Part shown: piece after piece, positions 1 to 7,521 of the stretch
Numbering within the stretch: the first letter of the stretch is position 1
Layout: each line of letters starts with the position of its first letter
Assembly (NCBI GenBank): GCA_001872925.1
Contig: MNYD01000017.1
Coordinates: 1-12,374, forward strand
Direction of reading: 5' to 3'
From: Dehalococcoidia bacterium CG2_30_46_19
GTDB taxonomy: Bacteria > Chloroflexota > Dehalococcoidia > GIF9 > AB-539-J10
Length of the DNA: 12,374 nucleotides
Made by a program: the position numbers and the translations under genes
The notes under the pieces: model-generated
The model's database searches: none
What the model was told of the DNA's origin: nothing
Seen by the model: only the letters and a program-made list of their open reading frames with translations

Positions 1-2
1 CG

Positions 3-677
3 GTAATTCGTGCCACCATGATGGGGAGCTTATTTTTGCTGGCTGAATATCTAGGAAGGCAACGAAGTGCTATTACTGCTCTGGCTTTTGCTGCTGCAGC
101 GATGGTGGGTATCCAGCCTCAAATTTTGTGGAGCGCCTCATTCCAACTTAGCTTCATGGCAATGCTCGGGCTTATTCTGTTCTATCCTTATTTTCAGAGT
201 TGGGGAAGGAAGGGCATTGCTAAGGTGTTTGAATACCGGGATAAAGCTATAGCTATTGGTAATGTCTTTGTGGATGGCTTTACACTGACCCTAGCGGCTA
301 TCATCGCAGTCTGGCCACTTATAGCGTACTACTTTGGCATTGTTTCACTGGTTGGTGTACCAGCAACATTCCTTTCTTTGCCTGCTTTGCCAGCTATTAT
401 AGTTGCTTCTGCGTTGGTCGCCTTTGTCGGGTTATTTGCTGTATTTGCCTCTCAAATTTTAGGCTGGGTCGCCTGGCTATTCTTGAGTTACTTGCTTTTA
501 GTGGTTCAGGGTTTTGATGCCTTGCCATTCTCCTCTTTCCAGATATCTAGTATCCCTGTGTGGTTAGTGTGGACATATTACATCATGCTTGCAATAGTTG
601 TGGCGTGGCTTAATCATAGAAAGCAGTTGACCAATATTTCCCCCAGGTTAGCTTCCGAAGCGAAGGGAAGTGGTTAG
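3..677 (+). CDS. comEC: ComEC/Rec2 competence channel protein, C-terminal part of the membrane domain (5' end cut by window)
   Basis: The reading frame is open to the left edge, so this is the tail of a longer gene; the ATG at 18 is an internal Met. The first residues (VIRATMMG) match the conserved segment inside the ComEC competence domain, and FQLSF near residue 45 of the visible part is another family hallmark. The rest is a series of hydrophobic helices consistent with a polytopic inner-membrane protein. ComEC forms the channel that moves single-stranded DNA across the cytoplasmic membrane during natural transformation. In most bacteria the same polypeptide continues into a metallo-beta-lactamase domain. 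Here it stops with a TAG after a short polar tail, and that domain is encoded by the next gene, whose ATG is two bases further on in another frame. The two are almost certainly co-transcribed. Family is clear; function in this organism is inferred. Confidence 0.85.
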   Translation, partial: VIRATMMGSLFLLAEYLGRQRSAITALAFAAAAMVGIQPQILWSASFQLSFMAMLGLILFYPYFQSWGRKGIAKVFEYRDKAIAIGNVFVDGFTLTLAAIIAVWPLIAYYFGIVSLVGVPATFLSLPALPAIIVASALVAFVGLFAVFASQILGWVAWLFLSYLLLVVQGFDALPFSSFQISSIPVWLVWTYYIMLAIVVAWLNHRKQLTNISPRLASEAKGSG

Positions 678-679
678 TA

Positions 680-1561
680 ATGGCTAAATTATCCCGGCAT
701 TCGCTCCTGAAATGGCTCATTCCTCCCCTTTTATTAGCAGCTATCCTGGTTTGGGCTGCAGTTCTCATCACGCCTGATGATAATCTTCATGTAAGTTTCC
801 TTGATGTGGGACAGGGGGATGCCATCTTGATCCAAACGCCTAATCATCAGAATATACTCATTGATGGTGGTCCTAGTCCGCAGATAATAGATTTGGAATT
901 AGGTGAGAAACTCCCTTTCTGGGATAGAACAATAGACCTTATGATATCCACACAGCCTCAAGCTGACCACATCACTGGATTGGTGGAAGTGCTGCAAAGG
1001 TATAAAGTGAAGCAAGTGCTTGAGCCCGGTGTTTCTTATAATTCTTGCGTTTATCAAGAATGGCTCAAGCTGATTGAGGAGAAAGAAATCAAGCATTATG
1101 TGGCTAAAGCGGAGCAGGAAATTGATTTAGGCAGTGGCATTAAGATAGAAGTGCTTAATCCTCCCGAGGAGTTTTTTAAAGGGACCAGCGCCGATGTGGA
1201 CAACAACGGGGTGGTATTAAGGCTAAGCTGGGGTGAAGTCAGTTTTTTGTTCACTGCCGATATCAGGTGGGAAGGTGAATTTGAGCTCATTAAACAGCGA
1301 GCTAGTTTGAGAAGCACAGTTTTGAAGGTAGCCCATCACGGCAGCAAGACATCTACCATGCCCCAGTTTCTAGCGGTAGTTGACCCTCAAATAGCAGTAA
1401 TCTCAGTGGGGGCAAACAATACCTTTGGTCATCCCAACCCTGAGGTAGTAGAAAGGCTGAGGGAGAGGTTGGGGGAAGATAGCATTTATCTAACGTCGGA
1501 GAATGGCACCGTTGAATTTATCACCGATGGGGAGAAGCTGTGGGTGAAGGCAGAGCGGTGA
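680..1561 (+). CDS. ComEC-type metallo-beta-lactamase domain protein, stand-alone, membrane-anchored
   Basis: 293 residues. A hydrophobic segment (about residues 11-30) anchors the protein. The rest is the metallo-hydrolase domain normally fused to the C-terminus of ComEC: LDVGQGD at 41-47, ILIDGG at 59-64, the metal-site loop TQPQADH at 91-97, FTAD ending at D194, VAHHGSKTS from 217, and FGHPNPEVV at 249-257. In full-length ComEC this domain is proposed to degrade the non-transported DNA strand. The first histidine of the H-x-[HD]-x-D-H metal loop is glutamine here (Q92, codon CAG at 953-955), while D96, H97, D194, H219/H220 and H251 remain, so metal binding at one site may be altered. The start is the ATG two bases after the comEC stop, with a purine-rich AGGGAAG upstream. 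It may act as a separate subunit of ComEC; it could also be a catalytically weakened relic. Confidence 0.88.
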   Translation: MAKLSRHSLLKWLIPPLLLAAILVWAAVLITPDDNLHVSFLDVGQGDAILIQTPNHQNILIDGGPSPQIIDLELGEKLPFWDRTIDLMISTQPQADHITGLVEVLQRYKVKQVLEPGVSYNSCVYQEWLKLIEEKEIKHYVAKAEQEIDLGSGIKIEVLNPPEEFFKGTSADVDNNGVVLRLSWGEVSFLFTADIRWEGEFELIKQRASLRSTVLKVAHHGSKTSTMPQFLAVVDPQIAVISVGANNTFGHPNPEVVERLRERLGEDSIYLTSENGTVEFITDGEKLWVKAER

Positions 1562-1570
1562 CAAGAGCCG

Positions 1571-1600
1571 TTGACAGCGGCAGGTTCTAACCGATACAAT
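1571..1600 (+). promoter_or_regulatory. Sigma-70 type promoter for rpsU-yqeY
   Basis: A perfect -35 box TTGACA (1571-1576) and a good -10 box TACAAT (1595-1600) are separated by 18 bases in the short gap between the metallo-hydrolase gene and rpsU. Transcription would begin near 1607, leaving a leader of about 25 bases. It is the best housekeeping-type promoter in the window and fits a highly expressed ribosomal protein gene. Prediction from sequence only. Confidence 0.7.
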
Positions 1601-1631
1601 GTAGCATTTGTAAAACTGGTATGGATACGAT

Positions 1632-1802
1632 ATGGCTGAAGTAAAACTTGGCTCTGGTGAGGGCTTTGAGAGCTTGCTGCGTAGATTTAACAGGCAAGTG
1701 CAGCAAGGCCGTATTTTAGCTGAGGTTCGGCGTCGAAGGTTTTTTGAGAAACCAAGCGAGGCGCGGAAGAAGAAACAGGCGGCAAAGAGGCGAAAAGTGT
1801 GA
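1632..1802 (+). CDS. rpsU: 30S ribosomal protein S21 (bS21)
   Basis: A 56-codon gene. The product starts MAEVKLGSGEGFESLLRRFN, has the S21 core QQGRILAEVRRRRFFEKPSE (residues 24-43) and ends in a lysine/arginine-rich tail (KKKQAAKRRKV). The length is normal for short S21 proteins. S21 sits on the 30S platform near the anti-Shine-Dalgarno region and assists initiation. Only a weak GGAT lies upstream of the ATG, so its own ribosome binding site is poor. The TTGACA/TACAAT promoter lies just upstream. The stop is 10 bases before yqeY; the rpsU-yqeY pairing is a widely conserved arrangement, which supports both calls. Confidence 0.95.
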   Translation: MAEVKLGSGEGFESLLRRFNRQVQQGRILAEVRRRRFFEKPSEARKKKQAAKRRKV

Positions 1803-1812
1803 GAGGGGTGAG

Positions 1813-2262
1813 GTGACACTGGAGGAGAAAATAAGGAAGGACCTCTATCAGGCAATTAAGCAGCAGGATAAGGTACGAATCTCCACATTACGATTGCTCT
1901 TGTCTGAGATAAAGAATGCTGAAATTGCTCAAGGGAAGCCTATCGATGATAGTAAAGGTATGGATATCCTTGGTAAGGAAGCGAGGCAGCGGCGGGAAAG
2001 CATCGATGCGTTTAAAAAGGGAAATCGCAGTGACCTTGTAGCTCAGGAAGAGTCAGAGTTAGCCATTATTTTAGAATATCTTCCCAAGCAAATGAGCCGT
2101 GAAGAAATTATAACCGCAGCGCGGCAAGCAATTGACATAGTTGGAGCAAAAGGGGAGAAAGATAAAGGTAGAGTTATGTCTCAGCTTATGCCCCAGCTTA
2201 AAGGTAAAGCTGGCGGTAAGGAAGTAGGCGAGATAGTTTCTGAGCTGCTTGCTCAAGGTTAG
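1813..2262 (+). CDS. yqeY: GatB/YqeY domain protein
   Basis: 149 residues starting at GTG 1813. The frame is open further upstream (ATG at 1744), but that would overlap rpsU and add a basic, non-homologous stretch. The GTG gives the family's usual beginning (VTLEEKIRKDLYQAIKQQDK) and has a purine-rich GAGAGGGG just ahead. The N-terminal helical part carries STLRLLLSEIKNAEI. The C-terminal part has EYLPKQMS and a GRVMSQLMPQLKGKAGGKEV-type segment, as in the tRNA-binding tail domain of the GatB amidotransferase subunit. YqeY proteins are free-standing versions of that tail; a tRNA-related role is presumed but the exact function is not established. Co-transcribed with rpsU, 10 bases downstream. 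Confidence 0.93.
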   Translation: MTLEEKIRKDLYQAIKQQDKVRISTLRLLLSEIKNAEIAQGKPIDDSKGMDILGKEARQRRESIDAFKKGNRSDLVAQEESELAIILEYLPKQMSREEIITAARQAIDIVGAKGEKDKGRVMSQLMPQLKGKAGGKEVGEIVSELLAQG

Positions 2263-2300
2263 GTCTTTACATAATATTACATCAGGATTTTGGTAATAAA

Positions 2301-2316
2301 CAAGCTAACCAGCTTG
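2301..2316 (+). other. Small perfect hairpin upstream of the DUF1015 gene
   Basis: CAAGCT, a four-base loop (AACC) and AGCTTG form a 6-bp perfect stem in the 78-base gap between yqeY and the DUF1015 gene. No T-run follows, so it is not a typical intrinsic terminator. It sits about 10 bases before the ribosome binding site GGGGTGA (2327-2333) and may be a leader structure, or chance. Confidence 0.3.
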
Positions 2317-2340
2317 GATAGAACTCGGGGTGATACTTAA

Positions 2341-3645
2341 ATGGCTCAAGTTTGCTCGTTCCGTGGTATACGTTACAGAAAGGAAAAAGTTTCTAATCTA
2401 GGGGCGGTTATTTGTCCGCCATATGATGTGATTACTCCCGAAGAACAGAGATTTTATTACCGGAAAAGCGATTACAATATAATTCGTCTGGAGCTTCCTA
2501 CCCGCCAATCTGGAGGCGGTGCCGAGGCTGAGTATAGTAGTGCTGCGAGAACCTTGAAAACCTGGCTTGCAGAAGGAGTTCTTCAAGCGGATGACTTACC
2601 TGCTTTTTATCTCCATGACCATTATTTTACCTATCAGGGGAGGAGGCGGCGACGTGAGCTGATAGCTCGAGTCAAATTAGTGCCCTGGGGCGAAGGCGTA
2701 TATCCTCATGAAGAGACGTCTTCTAAAGTTAAACAAGACAGACTTAAGCTGTTGCGGGCTTGCCAGGCTACCTTCAGCCCCATTCTTGCCTTATACCAGG
2801 ATAGGGGTGGTGAGATTGCTGGAATATTTTCCTCGGTGTCACAGTATAACCCACCGATGGAATTGGTTGATTCTGGTGAACGTCATCTCACCTGGGCAAT
2901 AACCGAGCCCGACATAATACACCGAATCAGCGAGCTTTTATCTGATTTACCCTTTTATGTAGCTGATGGTCACCATCGCTATGAGATTGGGCTAGCGTAT
3001 CAACGTGAAAGAATGGGACGCCTTTCTTCTCCAATTGAGAAGGAAGCCTTTAATTACATAATGATGTCCTTGGTTGAGTTTTCCGACCCTGGACTCGTTG
3101 TTTTGCCGCTCCACAGGTTGGTACGTGGAATATCGCTCGATGCCAGGGCTAAGCTGAAACAGCAACTTCGGGATTTCTTTACTGCGGAGACAATTCCTTT
3201 GTCGAATATCACGGGCGATTTAGCTGAAGGTGTATGTGATAGGCTGAAACGCGGTGGGAAAGAAGAAATGGTTTTAGGGGTTTTAGGGTTGGAGGGTGAA
3301 TCATTGGTGATGTTAACACCCCGCCCGGGGGTACCTTTAGATAAAGCGATGCCTCAAGCTCGTTCCCAGGCTTATAAGAAAGTTGGTGTCAGTTTTCTTA
3401 ATCATCTTATACTGAAGCAAATTTTGGGGATTAGTGTTAACAAGGATGCTCTTGGCTATACTAGTGATATTAATGAAGCTTATCGGGAGATAGCGGAAGG
3501 GCATTATCAATTAGCCTTTCTTGTTCAATCGCCTGAATTGGGGCTGGTCAAAGCTGTTGCTGATGCTGGTGATAGAATGCCGAGGAAATCAACTTACTTT
3601 TATCCCAAGGTTCCTGCTGGATTAGTTATTAATCCTCTTTGGTGA
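2341..3645 (+). CDS. DUF1015 family protein
   Basis: 434 residues, the usual length for the family. Hallmarks in order: CPPYDV (25-30), the HEET...K.DR.KLL block (123-138) and ADGHHRYEIGLAY (208-220). It is cytoplasmic, with no signal or membrane segment. The ATG follows a good GGGGTGA ribosome binding site seven bases away. The biochemical role is not settled. In other bacteria DUF1015 genes often sit beside serA/serC, and here the gene ends exactly where serA ends on the opposite strand. The DGHHR motif resembles that of ParB/sulfiredoxin-fold enzymes that include free-serine kinases, so a role in serine or phosphoserine chemistry is a reasonable but unproven inference. The gap to yqeY is 78 bases; it may have its own promoter, but I cannot see a convincing one. 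Confidence 0.92.
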   Translation: MAQVCSFRGIRYRKEKVSNLGAVICPPYDVITPEEQRFYYRKSDYNIIRLELPTRQSGGGAEAEYSSAARTLKTWLAEGVLQADDLPAFYLHDHYFTYQGRRRRRELIARVKLVPWGEGVYPHEETSSKVKQDRLKLLRACQATFSPILALYQDRGGEIAGIFSSVSQYNPPMELVDSGERHLTWAITEPDIIHRISELLSDLPFYVADGHHRYEIGLAYQRERMGRLSSPIEKEAFNYIMMSLVEFSDPGLVVLPLHRLVRGISLDARAKLKQQLRDFFTAETIPLSNITGDLAEGVCDRLKRGGKEEMVLGVLGLEGESLVMLTPRPGVPLDKAMPQARSQAYKKVGVSFLNHLILKQILGISVNKDALGYTSDINEAYREIAEGHYQLAFLVQSPELGLVKAVADAGDRMPRKSTYFYPKVPAGLVINPLW

Positions 3646-5208
3646 TTATATTTTCACCACTTTAGCGGTATAAACGTCAGGCAGTGCCGTAATTTCTCTT
3701 CGTTGCTCTTCGGTGGGTAGCTGATCTAAAACTAGAACCATAAGTGCCTTTCCCCCCGGTTTTTGTCTGCTTAAGTGCATTGTGCTGATATTGATGCCAG
3801 CTTTGCCCAGTATGGTTCCGATAGCACCAACCCGCCCGGGAGCATCAAGATGGTCGCAAAGTAAAAGATAGCCTTCGGTAGGTACTATGTCCATCCAGAA
3901 CTTGTTAATTTGAACAATATGGGTCTCACTATCTCTAGCTGTTCCTGATATGGTAGTAGTTCCTGAATTTGTGTTAACGCTTACGGTGAGTAAGTTAGAA
4001 TAGTTTGGACAGGTTAACTCTTTTTCCTCGCTAATTTTCAAGCCACGCTGGGCAGCAAGGAAGTTAGCATTGACCAAATTTATTTTTTTCTCAGTCACCT
4101 GTCCCAGTAAACCGCTGATAACAGACACTTTTACCGGGCTTAAATCATAATTGGCGATTCCTCCGCAGCATTTGATACGTATGTCGGTTATCTGTCCTTC
4201 CATTAACTGGCTGACAAAGCTGCCAATTAATGAAGCTGCTTTTAAGAATGGCAGTAATTCATGGCGGACATGAGGCATATTGACGGCATATTTGCTGAAT
4301 TCTCCGCGAAGGACTGTCAAGACTTGTTCGGCAATATCTTTAGCAACATTTACTTGAGCTTCAACGGTTGAGGCACCAAGATGAGGAGTGACGATTATTT
4401 TGTCACTTTTAAGAAGCATGCTATCTGTCGCTGGCTCAGTGCTGAAGACATCGAAGGCGGCGCCGGCTAGCCTTCCTTCTTCAATCGCTTTGAATAATGC
4501 TTCTTCGTCGACCAAGCCACCTCGAGCGCAATTAATAACATAGGTTGTAGGTTTCATTTTTGCTATTTCTTCGGTACCAATTAATTTCTTAGTGGCTTTA
4601 GTCAATGGTGTATGAAGAGTAATAAAGTCGGCTTCTTCCAGTAATTCCTTTAAAGGAACAAGGGTGACCTTTATAGTTTTGGCATAATGTTCCGAGATGA
4701 AAGGGTCGTAAGCAATAATGCGCATTTCAAATCCTTGAGCCCGTTTGGCTACCTCGGAGCCAACGTTACCTAAACCGATAATTCCTAAAGTTTTGTTTCT
4801 GAGCTCAGTGCCCACTAGCTTGCTTCGCTGCCATATTCCCGATTTCAGTTGAGCATTGGCTTTTGGTATATTGCGTGCTAGGGCGAGCATGAGACCGATG
4901 GTATGCTCAGCAGCAGACACGGTGTTTCCTGTAGGAGCATTTACTACCACTATGCCTTTCCTTGTGGCGGCATCAACATCGATATTATCTATTCCTATTC
5001 CGGCTCGCCCAATTACTTTTAGCCTTTCCCCGCGTTCAATTATGTCTGCGGATACCTTTGTTTCACTCCGTACAATCAGGGCATCATAATCACCGATTAT
5101 CTCCCTAAGTTGCTCAGGCTTCAATTTGAGGTTGACATCAACTTCAGCATACTCAGCGAGAAATTTTATTCCTTCTTCAGCAAGAGGGTCTGCGACTAAA
5201 ACTTTCAT
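3646..5208 (-). CDS. serA: D-3-phosphoglycerate dehydrogenase
   Basis: 520 residues, the long form of the enzyme. It oxidises 3-phosphoglycerate to 3-phosphohydroxypyruvate with NAD+, the first step of serine synthesis. The Rossmann motif is GLGNVG (145-150). The catalytic residues are visible as R229 (NCARGG), E258 (STEPA) and H276 (TPHLGAS). Residues about 310-440 form the intervening domain of long SerA proteins, and the last 75 or so form an ACT domain (DAPGRVGAIGTILGKAGINI), the usual site of serine feedback control. It is the last gene of the minus-strand operon, five bases after the aminotransferase stop. The start is the ATG with GAGG about 10 bases upstream. Its stop abuts the stop of the DUF1015 gene, leaving no room for a terminator outside coding sequence. 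Confidence 0.97.
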   Translation of the reverse strand: MKVLVADPLAEEGIKFLAEYAEVDVNLKLKPEQLREIIGDYDALIVRSETKVSADIIERGERLKVIGRAGIGIDNIDVDAATRKGIVVVNAPTGNTVSAAEHTIGLMLALARNIPKANAQLKSGIWQRSKLVGTELRNKTLGIIGLGNVGSEVAKRAQGFEMRIIAYDPFISEHYAKTIKVTLVPLKELLEEADFITLHTPLTKATKKLIGTEEIAKMKPTTYVINCARGGLVDEEALFKAIEEGRLAGAAFDVFSTEPATDSMLLKSDKIIVTPHLGASTVEAQVNVAKDIAEQVLTVLRGEFSKYAVNMPHVRHELLPFLKAASLIGSFVSQLMEGQITDIRIKCCGGIANYDLSPVKVSVISGLLGQVTEKKINLVNANFLAAQRGLKISEEKELTCPNYSNLLTVSVNTNSGTTTISGTARDSETHIVQINKFWMDIVPTEGYLLLCDHLDAPGRVGAIGTILGKAGINISTMHLSRQKPGGKALMVLVLDQLPTEEQRREITALPDVYTAKVVKI

Positions 5209-5213
5209 CTAAG

Positions 5214-6293
5214 TTAATACCTCGCTTTCGGCAAAGCTTTTTCTATTGCTTGTAATGTTACTTTGATATCATCTTCATTGACCAAGCCCATATGACCAAT
5301 GCGGAAGATTTTGCCCGATAATTTGCGCTGACCTCCAGCAATAACTACATCAGATTCCTCTTTCAGGATTTGGACGAATTTAGACACATCAAGCTTGTCT
5401 GAGGCGTTGACCGCAGTAACTGTATTGGAGGCGCAACTTTCATCAGGGAGAAGAGATAATCCCAGAGATTTTATGCCATCCCTAGTCATCCGGGCTACTC
5501 TCTTATGGCGGGCAAATACATTTTGTAGCCCTTCATTCAGCATTAAATCAAGGCTAGCATCCAGAGCGTAGCAAATAGAAATGGCTGGGGTCCATGGGGT
5601 CTGTCCTTTCTGGAGGTAATCCTTGGCTTTAGCAAAGTCAAGGTAAAACCGTGGCATTCGTGCCTGTGAATAAGCTTTCCATGCTTTTTCGCTTACGCTA
5701 ATCATTGCTAGGCCAGGGGGAACCATCCATCCTTTTTGGGAAGCGGTTACCACTACATCACAATGCCAGTCGTCTGCAGGTAAATCGATGCATCCAAGGC
5801 TGCTTACAGCATCAACGAGAAGTAGCTTGTCAAATTCGTTGACTACTGAGCTTATGCTGGCTAGGTCATTGGTTACGCCGGTGGAAGTTTCGTTATGTGT
5901 GACCAGCACCGCTTTGATATTGGTATTTGCTTTTAAAGCCTGGCGTATTGCTTCCGGCTTTGCCGGGGTTCCCCATTCGAAATTGAGGCGATTCACTTTG
6001 GCGCCATATTGCTCAGCAATGTCAGCGAAGCGGTCGCCAAAGACACCACAGGAACAGGCTAGTATTTCATCACCTGGAGACAGTGTATTGACAATAGCTG
6101 CTTCTAACCCACCAGTTCCAGCACAGGTAAGTACAAAAACATCTCCTTTAGTCTGAAATATCTGTTTTAACCTTACTGTTACGGATTGGAGAAGCTGACC
6201 AAATTCCTTGCCGCGATGGTTTATCATCTGACGGCTCGCTGCTTGAAGGGTTTCTGGTGGGCACGGTGTCGGTCCTGGTATGCGTAGCTGCAT
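5214..6293 (-). CDS. Class V aminotransferase, alanine/serine-glyoxylate type; probable phosphoserine aminotransferase
   Basis: 359 residues from the ATG at 6293. An upstream ATG at 6320 is open, but the perfect AGGAGG (6302-6307) lies between the two, eight bases before the chosen start, and MQLRIPGPTP is the typical family beginning. PLP-enzyme features: the phosphate-binding CAGTGGLEA (57-65), D161 in VDAVSS for the pyridine nitrogen, K187 in SQKGW for the Schiff base, and RIGHMG near the C-terminus. The family includes alanine-glyoxylate and serine-pyruvate aminotransferases. No serC is visible in the window, and the gene is five bases upstream of serA, so the likely job is conversion of phosphohydroxypyruvate to phosphoserine with glutamate as donor, as for some archaeal class V enzymes. 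A serine-glyoxylate or alanine-glyoxylate role cannot be excluded. Confidence 0.9.
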   Translation of the reverse strand: MQLRIPGPTPCPPETLQAASRQMINHRGKEFGQLLQSVTVRLKQIFQTKGDVFVLTCAGTGGLEAAIVNTLSPGDEILACSCGVFGDRFADIAEQYGAKVNRLNFEWGTPAKPEAIRQALKANTNIKAVLVTHNETSTGVTNDLASISSVVNEFDKLLLVDAVSSLGCIDLPADDWHCDVVVTASQKGWMVPPGLAMISVSEKAWKAYSQARMPRFYLDFAKAKDYLQKGQTPWTPAISICYALDASLDLMLNEGLQNVFARHKRVARMTRDGIKSLGLSLLPDESCASNTVTAVNASDKLDVSKFVQILKEESDVVIAGGQRKLSGKIFRIGHMGLVNEDDIKVTLQAIEKALPKARY

Positions 6294-6294
6294 G

Positions 6295-7521
6295 TTACAA
6301 ACCTCCTGAAGATAATTCAATAGCTATCCTGACAAAGCTGTGTTTTCCTACTTTGAGAACGGCGCCATTGTGGACATCGATGATATTGTTGCTTATTTTA
6401 TTGCCGTCCAGTTCGATTGCCCCTTGTGCCAGAAGTCGCTTCAGCTCACTATTGCTTTTAACTATTCCTTCTTTAACTAAAGTAGGGGCAATGTCAATGC
6501 GGTACAGCGCATTTTCAGCATGGCTAGCGGGGAAAGCGTATTCCGGGATTTCTTCTGGCAGCTTTTTTTGTTGGAATGCTGTAGAAAAATATTTTTCCGC
6601 TTCCTCGGTAGATTTAACATCGTGAAATTGAGCCACAATCTCATACGCCAATCTTTTTTTGAGTATCATCGGGTTGACTGAGTGGCTATCCATCTGCTTC
6701 TTAAACTCGGTGATTTCCTCATCAGGGACATCGGTTGCTAGCTGGAAATAATCGATAATAAGGTGGTCAGGAATGGACATCACTTTGCCATACATTTCCT
6801 GGGGGGACTCATCGATACCTATATGATTACCAAAAGTTTTGCTCATCTTTAGTTTGCCATCGGTTCCAATCAAGAGAGGCACGAGGAAGACTTGTTGAGG
6901 GGGCTGTCCGGCCATTTGCTGTAGTTCTCGACCCAAGAGGCAGTTGAACTTCTGGTCAATGCCGCCAAGTTCAACATCGGCTTGGATAACCACTGAATCA
7001 TAAGCCTGGAGTAAAGGATAGAGCATTTCAGCCAGAGAAATAGGATTCCCGGCATTGAACCTTTTATTGAAGTCCTCTCTCGCCATAATCTGGGCTATGG
7101 TGAATTTGCTGGTAAGCTTAATCACCTCATCCAGACCAAATTTATCGTACCATTCACTTTGCCATCTCACCTCCGTTTTACCCTTATCTACCACTTTGAA
7201 GAATTGTTTCAAGTAAGTTTGAGTGTTAGCCTCCACTTCCTGTGGTGAAAGCATACGGCGGGTAGCTACCTGTCCACTCGGGTCTCCAATCCGTGCTGTC
7301 CAGTCACCCACTATCAGAATAATTCTATGTCCTAACTCTTGGAATTGGCGTAATTTCCTCAATCCAACTACATGTCCCAGGTGAATATCGGGAGCGCTGG
7401 GGTCAAACCCTTGTTTAAGCCTCAGCCGTTTTCCTGATTCCAGTAGCTTTATGAGTTCCTGTTCCACGGTAACCTCAGCTACCCCTCGTCTTAGCAATGA
7501 CTCAAATTTTGAAGCTATCAT
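6295..7521 (-). CDS. tyrS: Tyrosyl-tRNA synthetase
   Basis: 408 residues, full length. It attaches tyrosine to tRNA-Tyr. This is a class I synthetase with the HIGH motif as HLGH (47-50) and KMSKS as KMSKT (225-229). The catalytic core also carries GFDPSAPDIHLGH and the substrate-site stretch YPLLQAYDSVV followed by GGIDQKFN (186-193). The last 65 or so residues form an S4-type RNA-binding domain (KSNSELKRLLAQGAIELDG). The ATG overlaps the ribF stop by four bases (ATGA), pointing to translational coupling; its own Shine-Dalgarno is weak. One base separates its stop from the aminotransferase start. Placement in an operon with aromatic biosynthesis genes links tyrosine supply and use. I see no T-box leader. 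Confidence 0.97.
   Translation of the reverse strand: MIASKFESLLRRGVAEVTVEQELIKLLESGKRLRLKQGFDPSAPDIHLGHVVGLRKLRQFQELGHRIILIVGDWTARIGDPSGQVATRRMLSPQEVEANTQTYLKQFFKVVDKGKTEVRWQSEWYDKFGLDEVIKLTSKFTIAQIMAREDFNKRFNAGNPISLAEMLYPLLQAYDSVVIQADVELGGIDQKFNCLLGRELQQMAGQPPQQVFLVPLLIGTDGKLKMSKTFGNHIGIDESPQEMYGKVMSIPDHLIIDYFQLATDVPDEEITEFKKQMDSHSVNPMILKKRLAYEIVAQFHDVKSTEEAEKYFSTAFQQKKLPEEIPEYAFPASHAENALYRIDIAPTLVKEGIVKSNSELKRLLAQGAIELDGNKISNNIIDVHNGAVLKVGKHSFVRIAIELSSGGL
6302..6307 (-). promoter_or_regulatory. Shine-Dalgarno AGGAGG that fixes the aminotransferase start
   Basis: A perfect AGGAGG on the minus strand lies eight bases upstream of the ATG at 6293 and inside the last codons of tyrS. It rules against the longer upstream start at 6320, and it implies strong independent initiation of the aminotransferase within the operon. 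Confidence 0.75.

Noticed and set aside
675..682. Frameshift or sequencing error splitting comEC
   Set aside because: The junction has a clean stop, a polar tail before it and a good start after it; a genuine split is the simpler reading, though not proven.
899..1317. Open frames on the minus strand opposite the metallo-hydrolase gene
   Set aside because: They lie within a well-supported gene, show no domain or ribosome binding site and look like reading-frame shadows.
1621..1644. Seven-codon frame (ATG 1621 to TAA 1644) overlapping the rpsU start
   Set aside because: It has no ribosome binding site and no stalling-type peptide; a frame this short arises easily by chance.
1744..1812. Longer yqeY starting at ATG 1744
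   Set aside because: It would overlap rpsU and add a basic stretch absent from the family; GTG 1813 has a ribosome binding site and the family's normal N-terminus.
6294..6320. Aminotransferase start at the upstream ATG
   Set aside because: The AGGAGG ribosome binding site lies downstream of it and points to the ATG at 6293; the nine extra residues are not part of the family fold.
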